Origin: an uncultured Novosphingobium sp. | Lineage (GTDB): Bacteria > Pseudomonadota > Alphaproteobacteria > Sphingomonadales > Sphingomonadaceae | Assembly (NCBI GenBank): GCA_946886365.1 | Contig: CAMPIM010000029.1 | Coordinates: 1-35,376, forward strand | DNA: 35,376 bases | Direction of reading: 5' to 3' | Shown here: piece by piece, positions 10,861 to 19,778 of the stretch | How the letters are laid out: each line of letters opens with the position of its first letter | Position numbering within the stretch: position 1 is the stretch's first letter | Notes under the pieces: model-generated | What the model was told of the DNA's origin: nothing | What the model saw: only the letters and a program-made list of their open reading frames with translations | Databases searched by the model: none | Made by a program: the position numbers and the translations under genes

Positions 10861-11523
10861 TCAATGCGGCCAATCGGCTGGTTTCTTGCCGGTCTGCCCC
10901 CCCTGCAAAGCATCCAGCGCCCGCTTGAATGCCGGGCGTGCCATGCCCCGCGCCACATAGGCTCCGAGCGTAGGATAATTTGCGAGGATCGCGCCATCGA
11001 CATGACGCAGGACCTGAACCATGAGCAGATCGCCCGCGCTAAAATCGCCATACAGCCAGTCCCGATCACCCAGCGCGGCAGCGAGTTCGCCAAGACGCAC
11101 CTTCAACCGTTGCAGCACGCTTGGCCAGCGATCTTCAGCCCAGCTTTGCTTCGCGTCTATAATGCGAGCGATCACCTGATCCCATACTACTGGCTCGACG
11201 GTATTGAGCGCTGCGAAAATCCAGTCAATCGCGCGTGCCCGATCGGCCGGATCGTCGGGCAGCAGGCCCGGCCAGCGCTGCGCGATGTGCAGAACGATTG
11301 CACCAGATTCGAACTGAACGACGTCGCCCTCTTCATAGGCGGGCACCTGTCCGAACGGGTTGCGGGCACGATGCTCCGGATCCTTTTGCTCACCCCAGTT
11401 CAGATAGCGCACGTCATAGGGCTGGCCGACTTCCTCCAAAGCCCAGCGGACCCGCATGTCGCGTACAAGGCCGCGCCCTTCGTCGGGCGCCCAATTGTAG
11501 GCGGTGAGTACAGGTCGGGTCAT
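10861..11523 (-). CDS. Glutathione S-transferase family protein
   Basis: 220 residues. The N-terminal thioredoxin-like part has RWALEEVGQPYDVRYLNWGE and NPFGQVPAYEEGDVVQFESG, containing the cis-Pro (QVPAY) and the ES motif that binds the glutathione gamma-glutamyl group. The C-terminal helical domain has YGDFSAGDLLMVQVLRHVDG, with the usual N-capping/hydrophobic-staple Asp. The ATG at 11523 overlaps the TGA of the upstream GST gene (ATGA), so the pair is translationally coupled. Likely cytosolic conjugation or peroxide detoxification; substrate unknown. The pair appears to be an old duplication with moderate identity. Confidence 0.88.
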   Translation of the reverse strand: MTRPVLTAYNWAPDEGRGLVRDMRVRWALEEVGQPYDVRYLNWGEQKDPEHRARNPFGQVPAYEEGDVVQFESGAIVLHIAQRWPGLLPDDPADRARAIDWIFAALNTVEPVVWDQVIARIIDAKQSWAEDRWPSVLQRLKVRLGELAAALGDRDWLYGDFSAGDLLMVQVLRHVDGAILANYPTLGAYVARGMARPAFKRALDALQGGQTGKKPADWPH

Positions 11524-12221
11524 GCCGATTGGTCCGGCATGTTTTTCATATTTTCCCTCCATTCGTCATAGGCCGCAGGGGGAGAGCCGGTGAAGCCCTC
11601 GAACTGGCTCGCGAGCGCTCGCTGAAACGCCGGGCGCGCCGTGCCGCGCTTCACATAATCCACCAGCTTTGCCTGTTCGGTCAGCAGCGAATCATGCTCG
11701 ATGATACGAAGCACCGAGATCATCATCAGGTCGCCTGCCGTGAAAGCCCCGTCAAACCATTCTTCATCGCCCAGTCGGTCAGCGGTTTCCTGCAACCGCT
11801 CCCGGATGCGGGTCTCGACGGCCGGGCGGCGCGGCCTGGACCAGGGTTTGTCGGCTTCGAACAGGTCGATGATGGACAGGTCCATGATCAACGGCTCGAC
11901 CGTATTGAGCGCAGCAAACATCCATTCCGTTGCCCGGGCTCGGCCGGCGGCGTCGGCGGGAAAAAGGCCATCACGTGTGCTCGCAATGTGGTGGACGATC
12001 GCGCCGCTCTCGAACAGCGTGAGGTCACCCTCCTCCAGGGTCGGAACCTGTCCATAAGGTTGACGTCTGCGGTGCCCGGCTTCCTTCTGTTCGCCCTGGC
12101 GCAGATAGCGGACATGATATTCCTCGCCGACTTCCTCCAGCGCCCACCGTACACGCAGGTCGCGGACTTGCCCTTTCGCGAAATCGGGCACCCAGTCGAA
12201 CGCAGTGATGGTAACCGCCAT
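11520..12221 (-). CDS. Glutathione S-transferase family protein (paralogue)
   Basis: 233 residues with the same architecture as its neighbour: RWALEEVGEEYHVRYLRQGE, QPYGQVPTLEEGDLTLFESG (cis-Pro and ES motif), then WMFAALNTVEPLIMDL and FDGAFTAGDLMMISVLRIIE in the helical domain. GST family of soluble detoxification enzymes; the physiological substrate cannot be read from sequence. The ATG at 12221 has AGAGGA a few bases upstream, so this is the first gene of the two-gene unit. It is divergent from the TonB receptor at 12461; the 239-base interval holds both promoters. Confidence 0.88.
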   Translation of the reverse strand: MAVTITAFDWVPDFAKGQVRDLRVRWALEEVGEEYHVRYLRQGEQKEAGHRRRQPYGQVPTLEEGDLTLFESGAIVHHIASTRDGLFPADAAGRARATEWMFAALNTVEPLIMDLSIIDLFEADKPWSRPRRPAVETRIRERLQETADRLGDEEWFDGAFTAGDLMMISVLRIIEHDSLLTEQAKLVDYVKRGTARPAFQRALASQFEGFTGSPPAAYDEWRENMKNMPDQSA

Positions 12222-12398
12222 ATCGTCCTCTCTCGGAATCCGCCGCTCGGCCGCCGGGCTTTAGCGGGATGCCGCCGTCATCGCGACAAACAATGACACA
12301 CAAATATGATTTGAGTCGGCATAAATATTCAGAGTTCGCCGACGCATATCAAGCATCGCGCACGGATCGGCGCATCGCGCCCAACCTATCTCACTAGA

Positions 12399-12421
12399 TG
12401 CGACTGACTTGCATTAGTATC
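12399..12421 (+). promoter_or_regulatory. Possible Fur-box-like site before the TonB receptor
   Basis: The stretch TGCGACTGACTTGCATTAG at 12399-12417 and the following TATC resemble the imperfect, AT-richer Fur boxes seen before siderophore receptor genes, about 40 bases upstream of the ATG at 12461. The match to the GATAATGATAATCATTATC consensus is partial. It is supported mainly by the iron-uptake context. Confidence 0.3.
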
Positions 12422-12460
12422 AAACATTCAGTAGCGAGCGCCAGGAAAACGGGGAACTCG

Positions 12461-14662
12461 ATGCAAAAGACCATTCACGCTCTTCTGACAACCTGTGCGC
12501 TTGTGGTCACGGGCTCGGCATTCGCGCAATCGCCAGCCGGGTCGGACGGCGAGGCGGCTGCCCCGATTATCGTCACCGCCGCGCGCAGCATCCTGCCTGT
12601 CAACGCCCTGCCGCTGACGATCGACGTGATCGATAAAGAAATGCTCGACCAGCAGATCGCCATTTCCGGTTCGGTCACCGATGCTGTGGCGACGCTCACT
12701 CCTTCCTTCTCCCCCACGCGCCAGAAGCTGTCTGGCGCGGGCGAGACATTGCGCGGTCGATCGCCGCTTTACGCGATCAACGGCATCCCGCAATCGACGC
12801 CGCTACGCGACGGCGGGCGCGATGGCTTCACCATCGACGGTTTCTTCGTGGATCGCGTCGAGCTGATCTACGGCTCCAACGCGCTGCAGGGGATTGGCGG
12901 CACCGGCGGTATCGTCAATCAGGTCACCGTCGGCGCGCCCAAACAGGAAGGTCTCAGCAGCCGGGTGCTGCTGCAAGGGACGGCGGACAACAGGTTCCAC
13001 TCCAACGGCATGGGCGGCAAAGCGGGCGGCCTGTTCCAGTATAAGGCGGGCGATTTCGACGCGACAGTCGGCGCGACCTACGAAAAGCGTGGCGTCTTCT
13101 ATGACGGGCAGGACCGCCGCGTCGGCCTAAACCTGACGCAGGGCGAAACGCAGGATTCGCAGGCGACGAATTTCTTCGCGCGGTTGGGCTATGCCGTATC
13201 AGCGACCGGCCGCATCGACCTCATCGCCAGTCGCTTCGAGCTGAAGAGCGACGGCGATTACATTGCGGTCCTCGGCAACCGCCCGGTGGGCTTGCCGACC
13301 AGCGCCACACGCGGGGCTTCTCCCGGCGATCCAGCGGCCAACCGCACCGAAAGCATCGCCTTGTCCTACACCGACAGCGCGCTTTGGGGCGGCAATTTCA
13401 TCAGCCAGCTTTTCTTCAACCGCTCCCGCGATACCTTTGGCGGCGAAAACCGCGATGCCACCGGCAAATATATCGCCTCCTTCCAGGACCCGAGCATCGC
13501 GCCGGTCGGCGATCTGTTCGATCAGTCGCAGAACCGCTCCCGCAAAATGGGCGCCAAGTTCAGCTATGAGCGCGCCGTGCCGGGGTTAGAGGCTCTGACC
13601 GCTACCCTCGGCTTCGATGCGCTGTGGGACAAGACCCAGCAGCAATTGATCGCTACCAACCGCGTCTGGGTGCCGCCCGCCGAGTTCCGCAGTCTCGCAC
13701 CCTTCGTGCAGACCAACCTCAAGCTGTTCGACGGACTGGTCCGCATCGCGGGCGGCGCGCGCTGGGAAAATGTGCAGATCAAGATCGATGATTTCCACAC
13801 CCTCGCCCAGACCACCCAGACGCTCCCCGCCGGGCAGCGCTATTGGGGCGGCGTCGATGTCGCAGGCGGCAAGCCCAAGTTCGACGACCTGCTGCTGAAC
13901 GGGGGTGTCATCCTCGAACCGTGGGACGGAATCCGCGCCTACGCCAGCTATGCCGAGGGCTACACAGCACCTGATGTCGGGCGGATCACGCGCTCGATCA
14001 ATCTGACCGGCATCGACATCGACAGCTATCTTGCGATCGAGCCAATCGTCTCCAACAATCGCGAGATCGGTGTTGAAGTGAAGCGCGGACCGTTCGACGG
14101 GTCAGCCACCTATTTCTGGTCATCCAGCGATAAGGGCCAATTGCTCGTGCCTGGCACCGGCCGCAATTTCGACGTCCAGCGGCAGCGCATCGAGATCGAA
14201 GGGATTGAAGTCAATCTGCGCAGCCAAACACCGATCTCGGGCGTGAAGCTCGGCATCGGCTATGCCCATATCGAGGGCCGCTATGACAGCAATGCCGATG
14301 GTGCGGTCGATACCGATCTGGACGGCGTCAATATCTCACCTGATCGCGTAAACCTGTCCGCGACCTATAATCGTGGTCCAGTTTCAGCGATCCTCCAGAC
14401 GCAATATTATCTCTCGCGCAGCTTCCATGCCGACGCTGGTGTGACGCAGCCCGATCCGCGCAACAACTTCGGCGGCTACGCCGTTACCGATGCCAGCATT
14501 CGTTACCAGACCGGTTTCGGCGGCGTCCGGCTGAGTGTGCAGAACCTGTTCGATAAATTCTACATCGATTACAGCAGCGACACGCGGCTGCCGTCCGACA
14601 ATCTCGCTTATTTCGCGGGACGAGGGCGCAGCTTAACACTGAGTTGGGATTATAATTTTTGA
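12461..14662 (+). CDS. TonB-dependent outer-membrane receptor, siderophore type
   Basis: 733 residues. Signal peptide MQKTIHALLTTCALVVTGSA then a TonB box-like APIIVTAARS, a plug domain (ETLRGRSPLYAINGIPQSTP, FFVDRVELIYGSNALQGIGG) and a 22-strand-type barrel that ends in an aromatic residue (LSWDYNF). Family members import ferric siderophores or other large ligands using TonB energy. The ATG at 12461 is chosen because the signal peptide begins there and GGGGAA lies upstream. The next gene is a PepSY membrane protein overlapping by four bases, a pairing typical of ferric-siderophore uptake and reduction systems. Ligand unknown. Confidence 0.9.
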   Translation: MQKTIHALLTTCALVVTGSAFAQSPAGSDGEAAAPIIVTAARSILPVNALPLTIDVIDKEMLDQQIAISGSVTDAVATLTPSFSPTRQKLSGAGETLRGRSPLYAINGIPQSTPLRDGGRDGFTIDGFFVDRVELIYGSNALQGIGGTGGIVNQVTVGAPKQEGLSSRVLLQGTADNRFHSNGMGGKAGGLFQYKAGDFDATVGATYEKRGVFYDGQDRRVGLNLTQGETQDSQATNFFARLGYAVSATGRIDLIASRFELKSDGDYIAVLGNRPVGLPTSATRGASPGDPAANRTESIALSYTDSALWGGNFISQLFFNRSRDTFGGENRDATGKYIASFQDPSIAPVGDLFDQSQNRSRKMGAKFSYERAVPGLEALTATLGFDALWDKTQQQLIATNRVWVPPAEFRSLAPFVQTNLKLFDGLVRIAGGARWENVQIKIDDFHTLAQTTQTLPAGQRYWGGVDVAGGKPKFDDLLLNGGVILEPWDGIRAYASYAEGYTAPDVGRITRSINLTGIDIDSYLAIEPIVSNNREIGVEVKRGPFDGSATYFWSSSDKGQLLVPGTGRNFDVQRQRIEIEGIEVNLRSQTPISGVKLGIGYAHIEGRYDSNADGAVDTDLDGVNISPDRVNLSATYNRGPVSAILQTQYYLSRSFHADAGVTQPDPRNNFGGYAVTDASIRYQTGFGGVRLSVQNLFDKFYIDYSSDTRLPSDNLAYFAGRGRSLTLSWDYNF

Positions 14663-15765
14663 AGATCCTCGACATCCTGCACCGCTGGATCGGCGGGTTG
14701 ATCGGCCTGGTACTGGCGGTGCTGGGACTGTCGGGCGCGCTGCTGGTGCACAAGGATGCCTGGGTGATGCTCCCCCATGCATCCGATGTACTGGTGCAGG
14801 ACGGCGCGGTCATCGCCCGGACGGTCGAGCGGGTCATGGCCGACCCCGCCCACCGACCGGAGATGATAAGCTTTGCCGGGCCGAATTTCGGCCTCGACCG
14901 ACTGCGCTTCGCTGACGATTCCGGCGCTTATGTCACTCAGGCAGGGGATCTGGTTACGCGCTGGGACAGCCAGTGGGAGCGGCCGGAACTTTGGCTGTTC
15001 GACCTCCATCACCATCTCTTCGCTGGCGACGTGGGCGAGACGGTCATCGGCATCGCCGCGCTGCTGGGGATGTTCTTCGTGGTATCGGGCCTCATCCTGT
15101 GGATCCGGACGCGCAAGACCTTCGAATTTCGCCTTTTCCCGAGGCGGCTCAGCCGCTCCGCAATTGTGCGCCAGCATCGCGATCTGGGCGTGATTGCTGC
15201 GCCCTTGCTGGTATTGGCGTTTCTGACGGGCTCCATATTGGTTTTCCGTCCCATGGCGGCGCTGATCCTTGGCTCCTCCGCGCCCGCGCAGATCGATGCC
15301 AGCCTGAAGCCACCCAAGGCCACTGCTGTACCGCTAGGCTCAAACCTCGACTGGCGCGCAATGATCGCCACGGCGCATACGCGATTCCCCGACGCGGAGC
15401 TGCGCAGCCTGTCGCTGCCTCGCAAAAAGAGCGGCCTTATCACCCTGCGCATGAAGAAGCCGGAAGAATGGCTACCCAACGGCCGCACGACCCTGTGGTT
15501 TGCGGCGGACAGCGGCCGGCTGATCGCGGCGCGAGACGCATCGCGTTTGCCTGTAGTCGTGAAAATCTATAATATGCTCTATCCACTACATGCGGCTAAA
15601 GTGGGTGGTTTGGCCTATCGGCTGGTGATGACCTTCGCCGGTCTGGCTCTCACGCTGTTGGGAAGTCTAACACTCTGGTCCTTCTGGTTCGCTCGAGGCC
15701 GAACCCCAAACATGCTTCCGCGATCCGCCGACAATCCCAAACCTCTTGTTACCAACGCCAAGTAA
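14659..15765 (+). CDS. PepSY-associated inner-membrane protein (siderophore-iron reductase-like)
   Basis: 368 residues with about four membrane helices: an N-terminal hairpin beginning [20 protein letters not shown] (HRW motif of PepSY_TM proteins), another near [20 protein letters not shown], one near [20 protein letters not shown], and a last one near [20 protein letters not shown]. Conserved [11 protein letters not shown] and [10 protein letters not shown] motifs hold histidines that could bind haem. The only start consistent with the conserved N terminus is TTG at 14659, giving a TTGA overlap with the receptor stop. Proteins of this family next to TonB receptors are thought to reduce ferric siderophores at the inner membrane. 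Confidence 0.85.
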   Translation: MKILDILHRWIGGLIGLVLAVLGLSGALLVHKDAWVMLPHASDVLVQDGAVIARTVERVMADPAHRPEMISFAGPNFGLDRLRFADDSGAYVTQAGDLVTRWDSQWERPELWLFDLHHHLFAGDVGETVIGIAALLGMFFVVSGLILWIRTRKTFEFRLFPRRLSRSAIVRQHRDLGVIAAPLLVLAFLTGSILVFRPMAALILGSSAPAQIDASLKPPKATAVPLGSNLDWRAMIATAHTRFPDAELRSLSLPRKKSGLITLRMKKPEEWLPNGRTTLWFAADSGRLIAARDASRLPVVVKIYNMLYPLHAAKVGGLAYRLVMTFAGLALTLLGSLTLWSFWFARGRTPNMLPRSADNPKPLVTNAK

Positions 15766-15769
15766 GCCA

Positions 15770-16240
15770 CGTATCTCGGTCTGCGTCACGGATACTGGTA
15801 CTGGAATTCCAAAAGACATCGCCGCTCGCATCTTCGATCCCTTCTTTACGACCAAGGCAATCGGCCAGGGCACAGGCTAGGGTCTTTCCATGACCCACGG
15901 CTTCGTGCCGCAGTCTGGCGGGCAGGTTCGGGTGTACAGCCAACCCGGGGATGGCACCACAATGTGCCTGTACCTTCCGCGCTTCTTGGGTGAGCTCGTC
16001 GATGATGTCGCCGAGATGCAGGAAGAAATTCCTGAGGTCGGTGCTGGCGAAACAGTGCTTGTGATTGATGACGAACTGACCGTTCGCATGCTGATCGTGG
16101 AGGTCCTGGAAGACGCGGGAAGACCCTGATCGAGTCTCTGGGCATACCCAAGTTCCTGCGCACCAAGGGGGCTTCCGGCTATCCAGATCTGCTGGTCGGC
16201 GGGCCTGGCTTTTGCTTCCCTGTGTTGCGGTGGAATGGTC
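15770..16240 (+). pseudogene. Hybrid histidine kinase remnant (ATPase plus receiver)
   Basis: The frame from 15770 reads [20 protein letters not shown] and [11 protein letters not shown], the G1, F and start of the G2 boxes of a histidine-kinase ATPase domain, then a TAG stop at 15878-15880 in place of the Leu of GTGLGL. It continues GLSMTHGFVPQSGGQVRVYS, GDGTTMCLYLPR and a receiver start TVLVIDDELTVRMLIVEVLE, ending at a TGA at 16127-16129. In another frame GYPDLLVGGPGF and NGR near 16180-16240 look like a worn DLLVTDVGLPGGMNGR receiver segment. The sensor and dimerisation parts are missing. Internal stop, frameshift and missing 5' part make it non-functional. Confidence 0.75.
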
Positions 16241-16629
16241 GAGCATACAGCCGACATCATTTCGAATATGAGGGCAAGTCTTGCCGAGCGCGGTCGTGAT
16301 GGTGATGGGAAACTCGACCCTTCTTTGCCGTTTAGGAGAAAAATTTCGCTGCTCCGGTGCGGACTGTCCGCTTGTCCATGCTGAGCACCCCGAAACTGGC
16401 CACTCGCTGGCGGTCAGGCTCGTTCCGCCGCTCGCAACGCAGGCAACAGTGCCGCTGGTCATTAATCTGATGTGCTTTGCAAAGTGTGGAAGTCCACATT
16501 GCCAACGTCGCCTGGGCCGTGATTAGCTGTGACTGGTCGATCACAGGATGGACCATTAGCGACGAGGGACTCGCCAAAGCTGCTCTCGAACAATCAGGCT
16601 AGCCTGTCGCGCGCCTACCCTTGCACCGG
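16241..16629 (+). other. Unassigned stretch after the kinase remnant
   Basis: About 390 bases with no recognisable gene on either strand. One frame gives a short coherent-looking tail, SITGWTISDEGLAKAALEQS, ending in TAG near 16602, which I could not place. Base use looks less GC-biased at third positions than in neighbouring genes, consistent with decayed DNA continuing from the kinase remnant. Confidence 0.4.
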
Positions 16630-17781
16630 ATGATGAGGATGCTAAACCTTGGATCAGCCGGTCTCCGATCCCATAGGCGTAATCGCAGTCCCAGGATCAA
16701 AGCTATCTCGAACAGTCGCCTCCCAGTTGCCGATGCTGGCACATTGCAGTCCCGCGAAACGCTGCTGAACGCGCTATACGCTAGTGCGTCGGAGGTCCCC
16801 GCTTGGGTCAGCTTCACGCATGCTGCGCGCGAAGTTTTCGGCTGTGAACATGCAGCGGTGATGGTGGGCGCATCCGGCGCTGAGGTCGCTGTCGGCGCCT
16901 ATTCAGAGGACGCGGTGGCAGCGGAGATCGAAGCGTTCTTCGCAACCACAATGCTGGAACCAAACAGCGGCGTGCACAGCCTCCCGGCCCTTGGCGGTGC
17001 GCATGTCACGCTCCTGCCCGTCGCCGATAGTCAGAAGCGAAGTGCAACGATCATATTGTGGCGGCAGAGTGAAAGTGCGCCCCTTTCCGCGCCGCAGGAA
17101 CAGCTGCTTGCGTCCCTGTCGGAACCTTTGCGCCGCAGCTTGCAGATTTACTACCGGATCATGGATCTGGCGCGGCGCGGCATGTTGAATGATCTTGCGC
17201 TCAACACCAGCCGCATCGGCGCTGCTCTCGTAAGCAGTGATGCGGAGTTGATGCTGGCCAATGATGTGGCGGACCATCTGCTTGCGACCGGCGGCGGCTT
17301 GCGTGTCGTAGGCGGCCGGTTGCAAGCTGAAAGCGGAGAGGAAACCCGCGCGCTGCTTGCCGAAATCAGGCGTTGCGCGCTGGCCCAGGCGCCTGAGCCC
17401 GATTTGCAGAATTATGTGCCCATGGCCTTTTCCCGCCGCGACAATGACTTGCCGCTGACGATCATCGTCCGGCCAGGTCCCGGCTATTTCCCGCTGCGCC
17501 AGCCCAACCGGCGGACGGCCATCCTGGTGCTGCGTGATCCGGCAGCGCAGGCTGCCTGGCCAGCAGAGACACTCGCCCGCCTCTTTGGCCTCAGCGCTGC
17601 CGAGGCGCTGCTCGCGAGCAAGCTGGCCAAGGGCGCGAGCCTTGAGGAAGCGGCGATGGAACTCGGCATCAGCCGCAACACCGTGCGGTCGCAGCTGCAA
17701 AGCATCTTCCTCAAGACCGGCATCAATCGCCAAAGCGACCTGATCCGGGCGCTGCTGAATTCGGCCGCGACCTCAGCCTAA
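16630..17781 (+). CDS. LuxR-type helix-turn-helix transcriptional regulator
   Basis: About 383 residues. The C terminus is a LuxR/FixJ DNA-binding domain: FGLSAAEALLASKLAKGASL then EEAAMELGISRNTVRSQLQS and FLKTGINRQSDLIRALLNS. The N-terminal ~300 residues form a sensor-like region (WVSFTHAAREVFGCEHAAV, probably GAF/PAS-like) without a phosphorylatable receiver. The start is unclear: TTG 16621, ATG 16630, 16633 and 16639 all lie in frame, and the first ~40 residues are Arg/Ser-rich and unlike a domain, so translation may start later. It converges with the amidohydrolase, overlapping it by nine bases at the 3' ends. It may regulate the amidohydrolase or the dioxygenase beyond, but no direct evidence is seen. 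Confidence 0.82.
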   Translation: MMRMLNLGSAGLRSHRRNRSPRIKAISNSRLPVADAGTLQSRETLLNALYASASEVPAWVSFTHAAREVFGCEHAAVMVGASGAEVAVGAYSEDAVAAEIEAFFATTMLEPNSGVHSLPALGGAHVTLLPVADSQKRSATIILWRQSESAPLSAPQEQLLASLSEPLRRSLQIYYRIMDLARRGMLNDLALNTSRIGAALVSSDAELMLANDVADHLLATGGGLRVVGGRLQAESGEETRALLAEIRRCALAQAPEPDLQNYVPMAFSRRDNDLPLTIIVRPGPGYFPLRQPNRRTAILVLRDPAAQAAWPAETLARLFGLSAAEALLASKLAKGASLEEAAMELGISRNTVRSQLQSIFLKTGINRQSDLIRALLNSAATSA

Positions 17782-19497
17782 ATCAGGCTCAGCACGCCCC
17801 CCGCGCACGAGGCGGCCCGGCAGCACGCCGGTAGGCTGCCCATCGCGCAGCACGATCTCGCCCGCCAGCATGGTGACATGATAGCCATCGGCCCGCTGCG
17901 TCAGCCGCCGTCCCCCCGCCGGAAGATCGAACGTCACCTCTGGCGCGTGCAGGCGAAGCGATTTCAAGTCGATGACGTTGATGTCCGCGCGGTATCCCGG
18001 TGCCAGCACTCCGCGATCGTTAAGGCCGATGAGCGAGGCCGGGCCGCGCGTCAGCGCAACGACCGCGCGCTCCAGCGGCACCCGCCCGTAGGCGCGATCC
18101 CGCACCCAGTGGGTCAGCAGGTGCGTCGAGTAGCTCGCGTCACAAATCGCGCCATAATGCGCGCCCCCGTCGCCCAAACCCATCACCGCATCGGGGTGCA
18201 TCAATATCTTTCCCATCCCGTCCAGATTGCCTTCGGCATAGTTGGAGATGGTGAGGTACAGCTGCCGCTTGCCATCCCGCTCCAACAGCATGTCGTAAGC
18301 AAGCTCGGCGGGCGTGATGCCCATCGCCTCTGCCCGCCCCGCCATGCTTTCATCCAGCGATGGTTCGTAGTTCGGCGTGTCGGCAAGCGGGAAGATACGG
18401 CCAAAGTCATGGACGAAGTTGGTCAAGGCATTGCCCGGGTCGGGCGTGAGCGGGTCCGAGAGGATCGCAGCCCTCACCTCCGGCCGCCGCAGCTCCGCTA
18501 TCTTGGCTTCGAACGGCAGCTTGGCGAGCGATCGGTAGGTGGGGCTGGTACAGAAGGGATGCAAGGTGAGTTGGTGCCCCATCACCGCGCCCGTCGCCCG
18601 GCCCAGAACCTGTACGCCGATGCGACAACCGGCTGCGTTGGCGGCGCTGATGCGTGACATCAGCTTGCTGCGTTCCGGGTCTTCCGCCGTGCCGCTGACG
18701 GGGAAAGTGATCGGCCGACCCGACTTTTCGGCAATGCGGGTCAGCATGTCGAATTCCGCCTCTTCATCGGCGAAATCGCTGACGAACTGGAAGGTGCCGC
18801 CACCCGCCGCCGTCATGGCATCGGCCAGCGCCTGGAGCTCGGCTTCCCCGACGGTCAGGGTAGGGATCAGATTGCCGTCGATCGAACGGTGGAACATTGT
18901 GCGGGATGTGCCGATGCCCATCGCGCCCGCCGCGATACCCTCCTTCACAAGCGCGGCCATGCGGGCGCGGTCCTCCACCGTCGCTGGCTCGCGCGCTTCG
19001 CCCCGCTTGCCCATCACATAGACGCGCAGCGCTGCGTGCGGGATAAGCGCGGCGACATCCGCGTCGAATGCCTTGTCGCCAATGCTGTCGAGATATTCGG
19101 GGAATGTCTCCCAATTCCAGGGCAGGCCCTCGGTCAGCACGGGGTTCGGAATATCCTCCACGCCCTCCATCAGCCGGACGAGCCCCTCGCGCTGCTCCGC
19201 ACGGCACGGGGCAAAGCCAACGCCGCAATTGCCCATCAGCACCGTGGTCACGCCATGCTCGGTCGATGGGCGCAGCCGGGAATCCCAGGTAACCTGGCCA
19301 TCATAATGGGTATGAATATCGACGAAGCCGGGCGTCACGATCATGTCCGTCGCATCGATCTCTTCGGCTGCATCGCCCAGATTCATGCCCACCGCAGCGA
19401 TGTGGTCGCCGATGATCCCGACATCGGCCCGCCGGGCTTCGTTGCCCGTGCCATCGACCACCAGGCCATTGCGTATCAAGATATCGAAGCGGCTCAT
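17773..19497 (-). CDS. N-acyl-D-amino-acid deacylase-like amidohydrolase
   Basis: 574 residues. Domain order is that of D-aminoacylases: a short N-terminal beta-sandwich (FDILIRNGLVVDGTGNEARR), metal-binding FVDIHTHYDGQ (His62, His64), GNCGVGFAP with the Cys (Cys91) that ligates zinc in D-aminoacylase, then the barrel and GLGDGGAHYGAICDAS with a late Asp. The family hydrolyses N-acyl-D-amino acids and related amides, releasing the free amino acid; many annotated members have other substrates. The ATG at 19497 has GAGGAG upstream and begins at the conserved N terminus. It is divergent from the TauD-type dioxygenase, sharing a 277-base control region. Confidence 0.85.
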   Translation of the reverse strand: MSRFDILIRNGLVVDGTGNEARRADVGIIGDHIAAVGMNLGDAAEEIDATDMIVTPGFVDIHTHYDGQVTWDSRLRPSTEHGVTTVLMGNCGVGFAPCRAEQREGLVRLMEGVEDIPNPVLTEGLPWNWETFPEYLDSIGDKAFDADVAALIPHAALRVYVMGKRGEAREPATVEDRARMAALVKEGIAAGAMGIGTSRTMFHRSIDGNLIPTLTVGEAELQALADAMTAAGGGTFQFVSDFADEEAEFDMLTRIAEKSGRPITFPVSGTAEDPERSKLMSRISAANAAGCRIGVQVLGRATGAVMGHQLTLHPFCTSPTYRSLAKLPFEAKIAELRRPEVRAAILSDPLTPDPGNALTNFVHDFGRIFPLADTPNYEPSLDESMAGRAEAMGITPAELAYDMLLERDGKRQLYLTISNYAEGNLDGMGKILMHPDAVMGLGDGGAHYGAICDASYSTHLLTHWVRDRAYGRVPLERAVVALTRGPASLIGLNDRGVLAPGYRADINVIDLKSLRLHAPEVTFDLPAGGRRLTQRADGYHVTMLAGEIVLRDGQPTGVLPGRLVRGGRAEPDLG

Positions 19498-19655
19498 TTC
19501 ATTGCTCCTCGCCGTCGCCGTCTTTGCGGCGCGATCATTACTGCTCGTTCTATGCGCTGACGGTAGCAACAGAGGGCGTGCCCGCCTTCATCCAAACGGA
19601 TGATCGCTAGTCGTCACGCCGCTTTTTCGCGCTTTCCTGCCGATCATTCATTTGC

Positions 19656-19778
19656 ATGATGACAGTCGTGAAGCGCCGATTGAGAATAGCACCATCACAA
19701 CAGTTCGGCGGTCACCGGCCTGCATCAGGCAGTCGCCAAAACAGGATCAGACTGAATCAGAAGAGGTGCTTGCAATGA
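19656..19778 (+). CDS. Possible 40-codon upstream reading frame before the dioxygenase
   Basis: ATG at 19656 opens 40 codons (start MMTVVKRRLRIAPSQQ, strongly basic) ending in TGA at 19776-19778, which overlaps the dioxygenase ATG as ATGA. No ribosome-binding site precedes it, and an open frame of this length can arise by chance in GC-rich DNA. It is listed because of its exact coupling to the downstream start and because the alkylsulfatase gene has a similarly placed upstream frame. Confidence 0.22.
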   Translation: MMTVVKRRLRIAPSQQFGGHRPASGSRQNRIRLNQKRCLQ

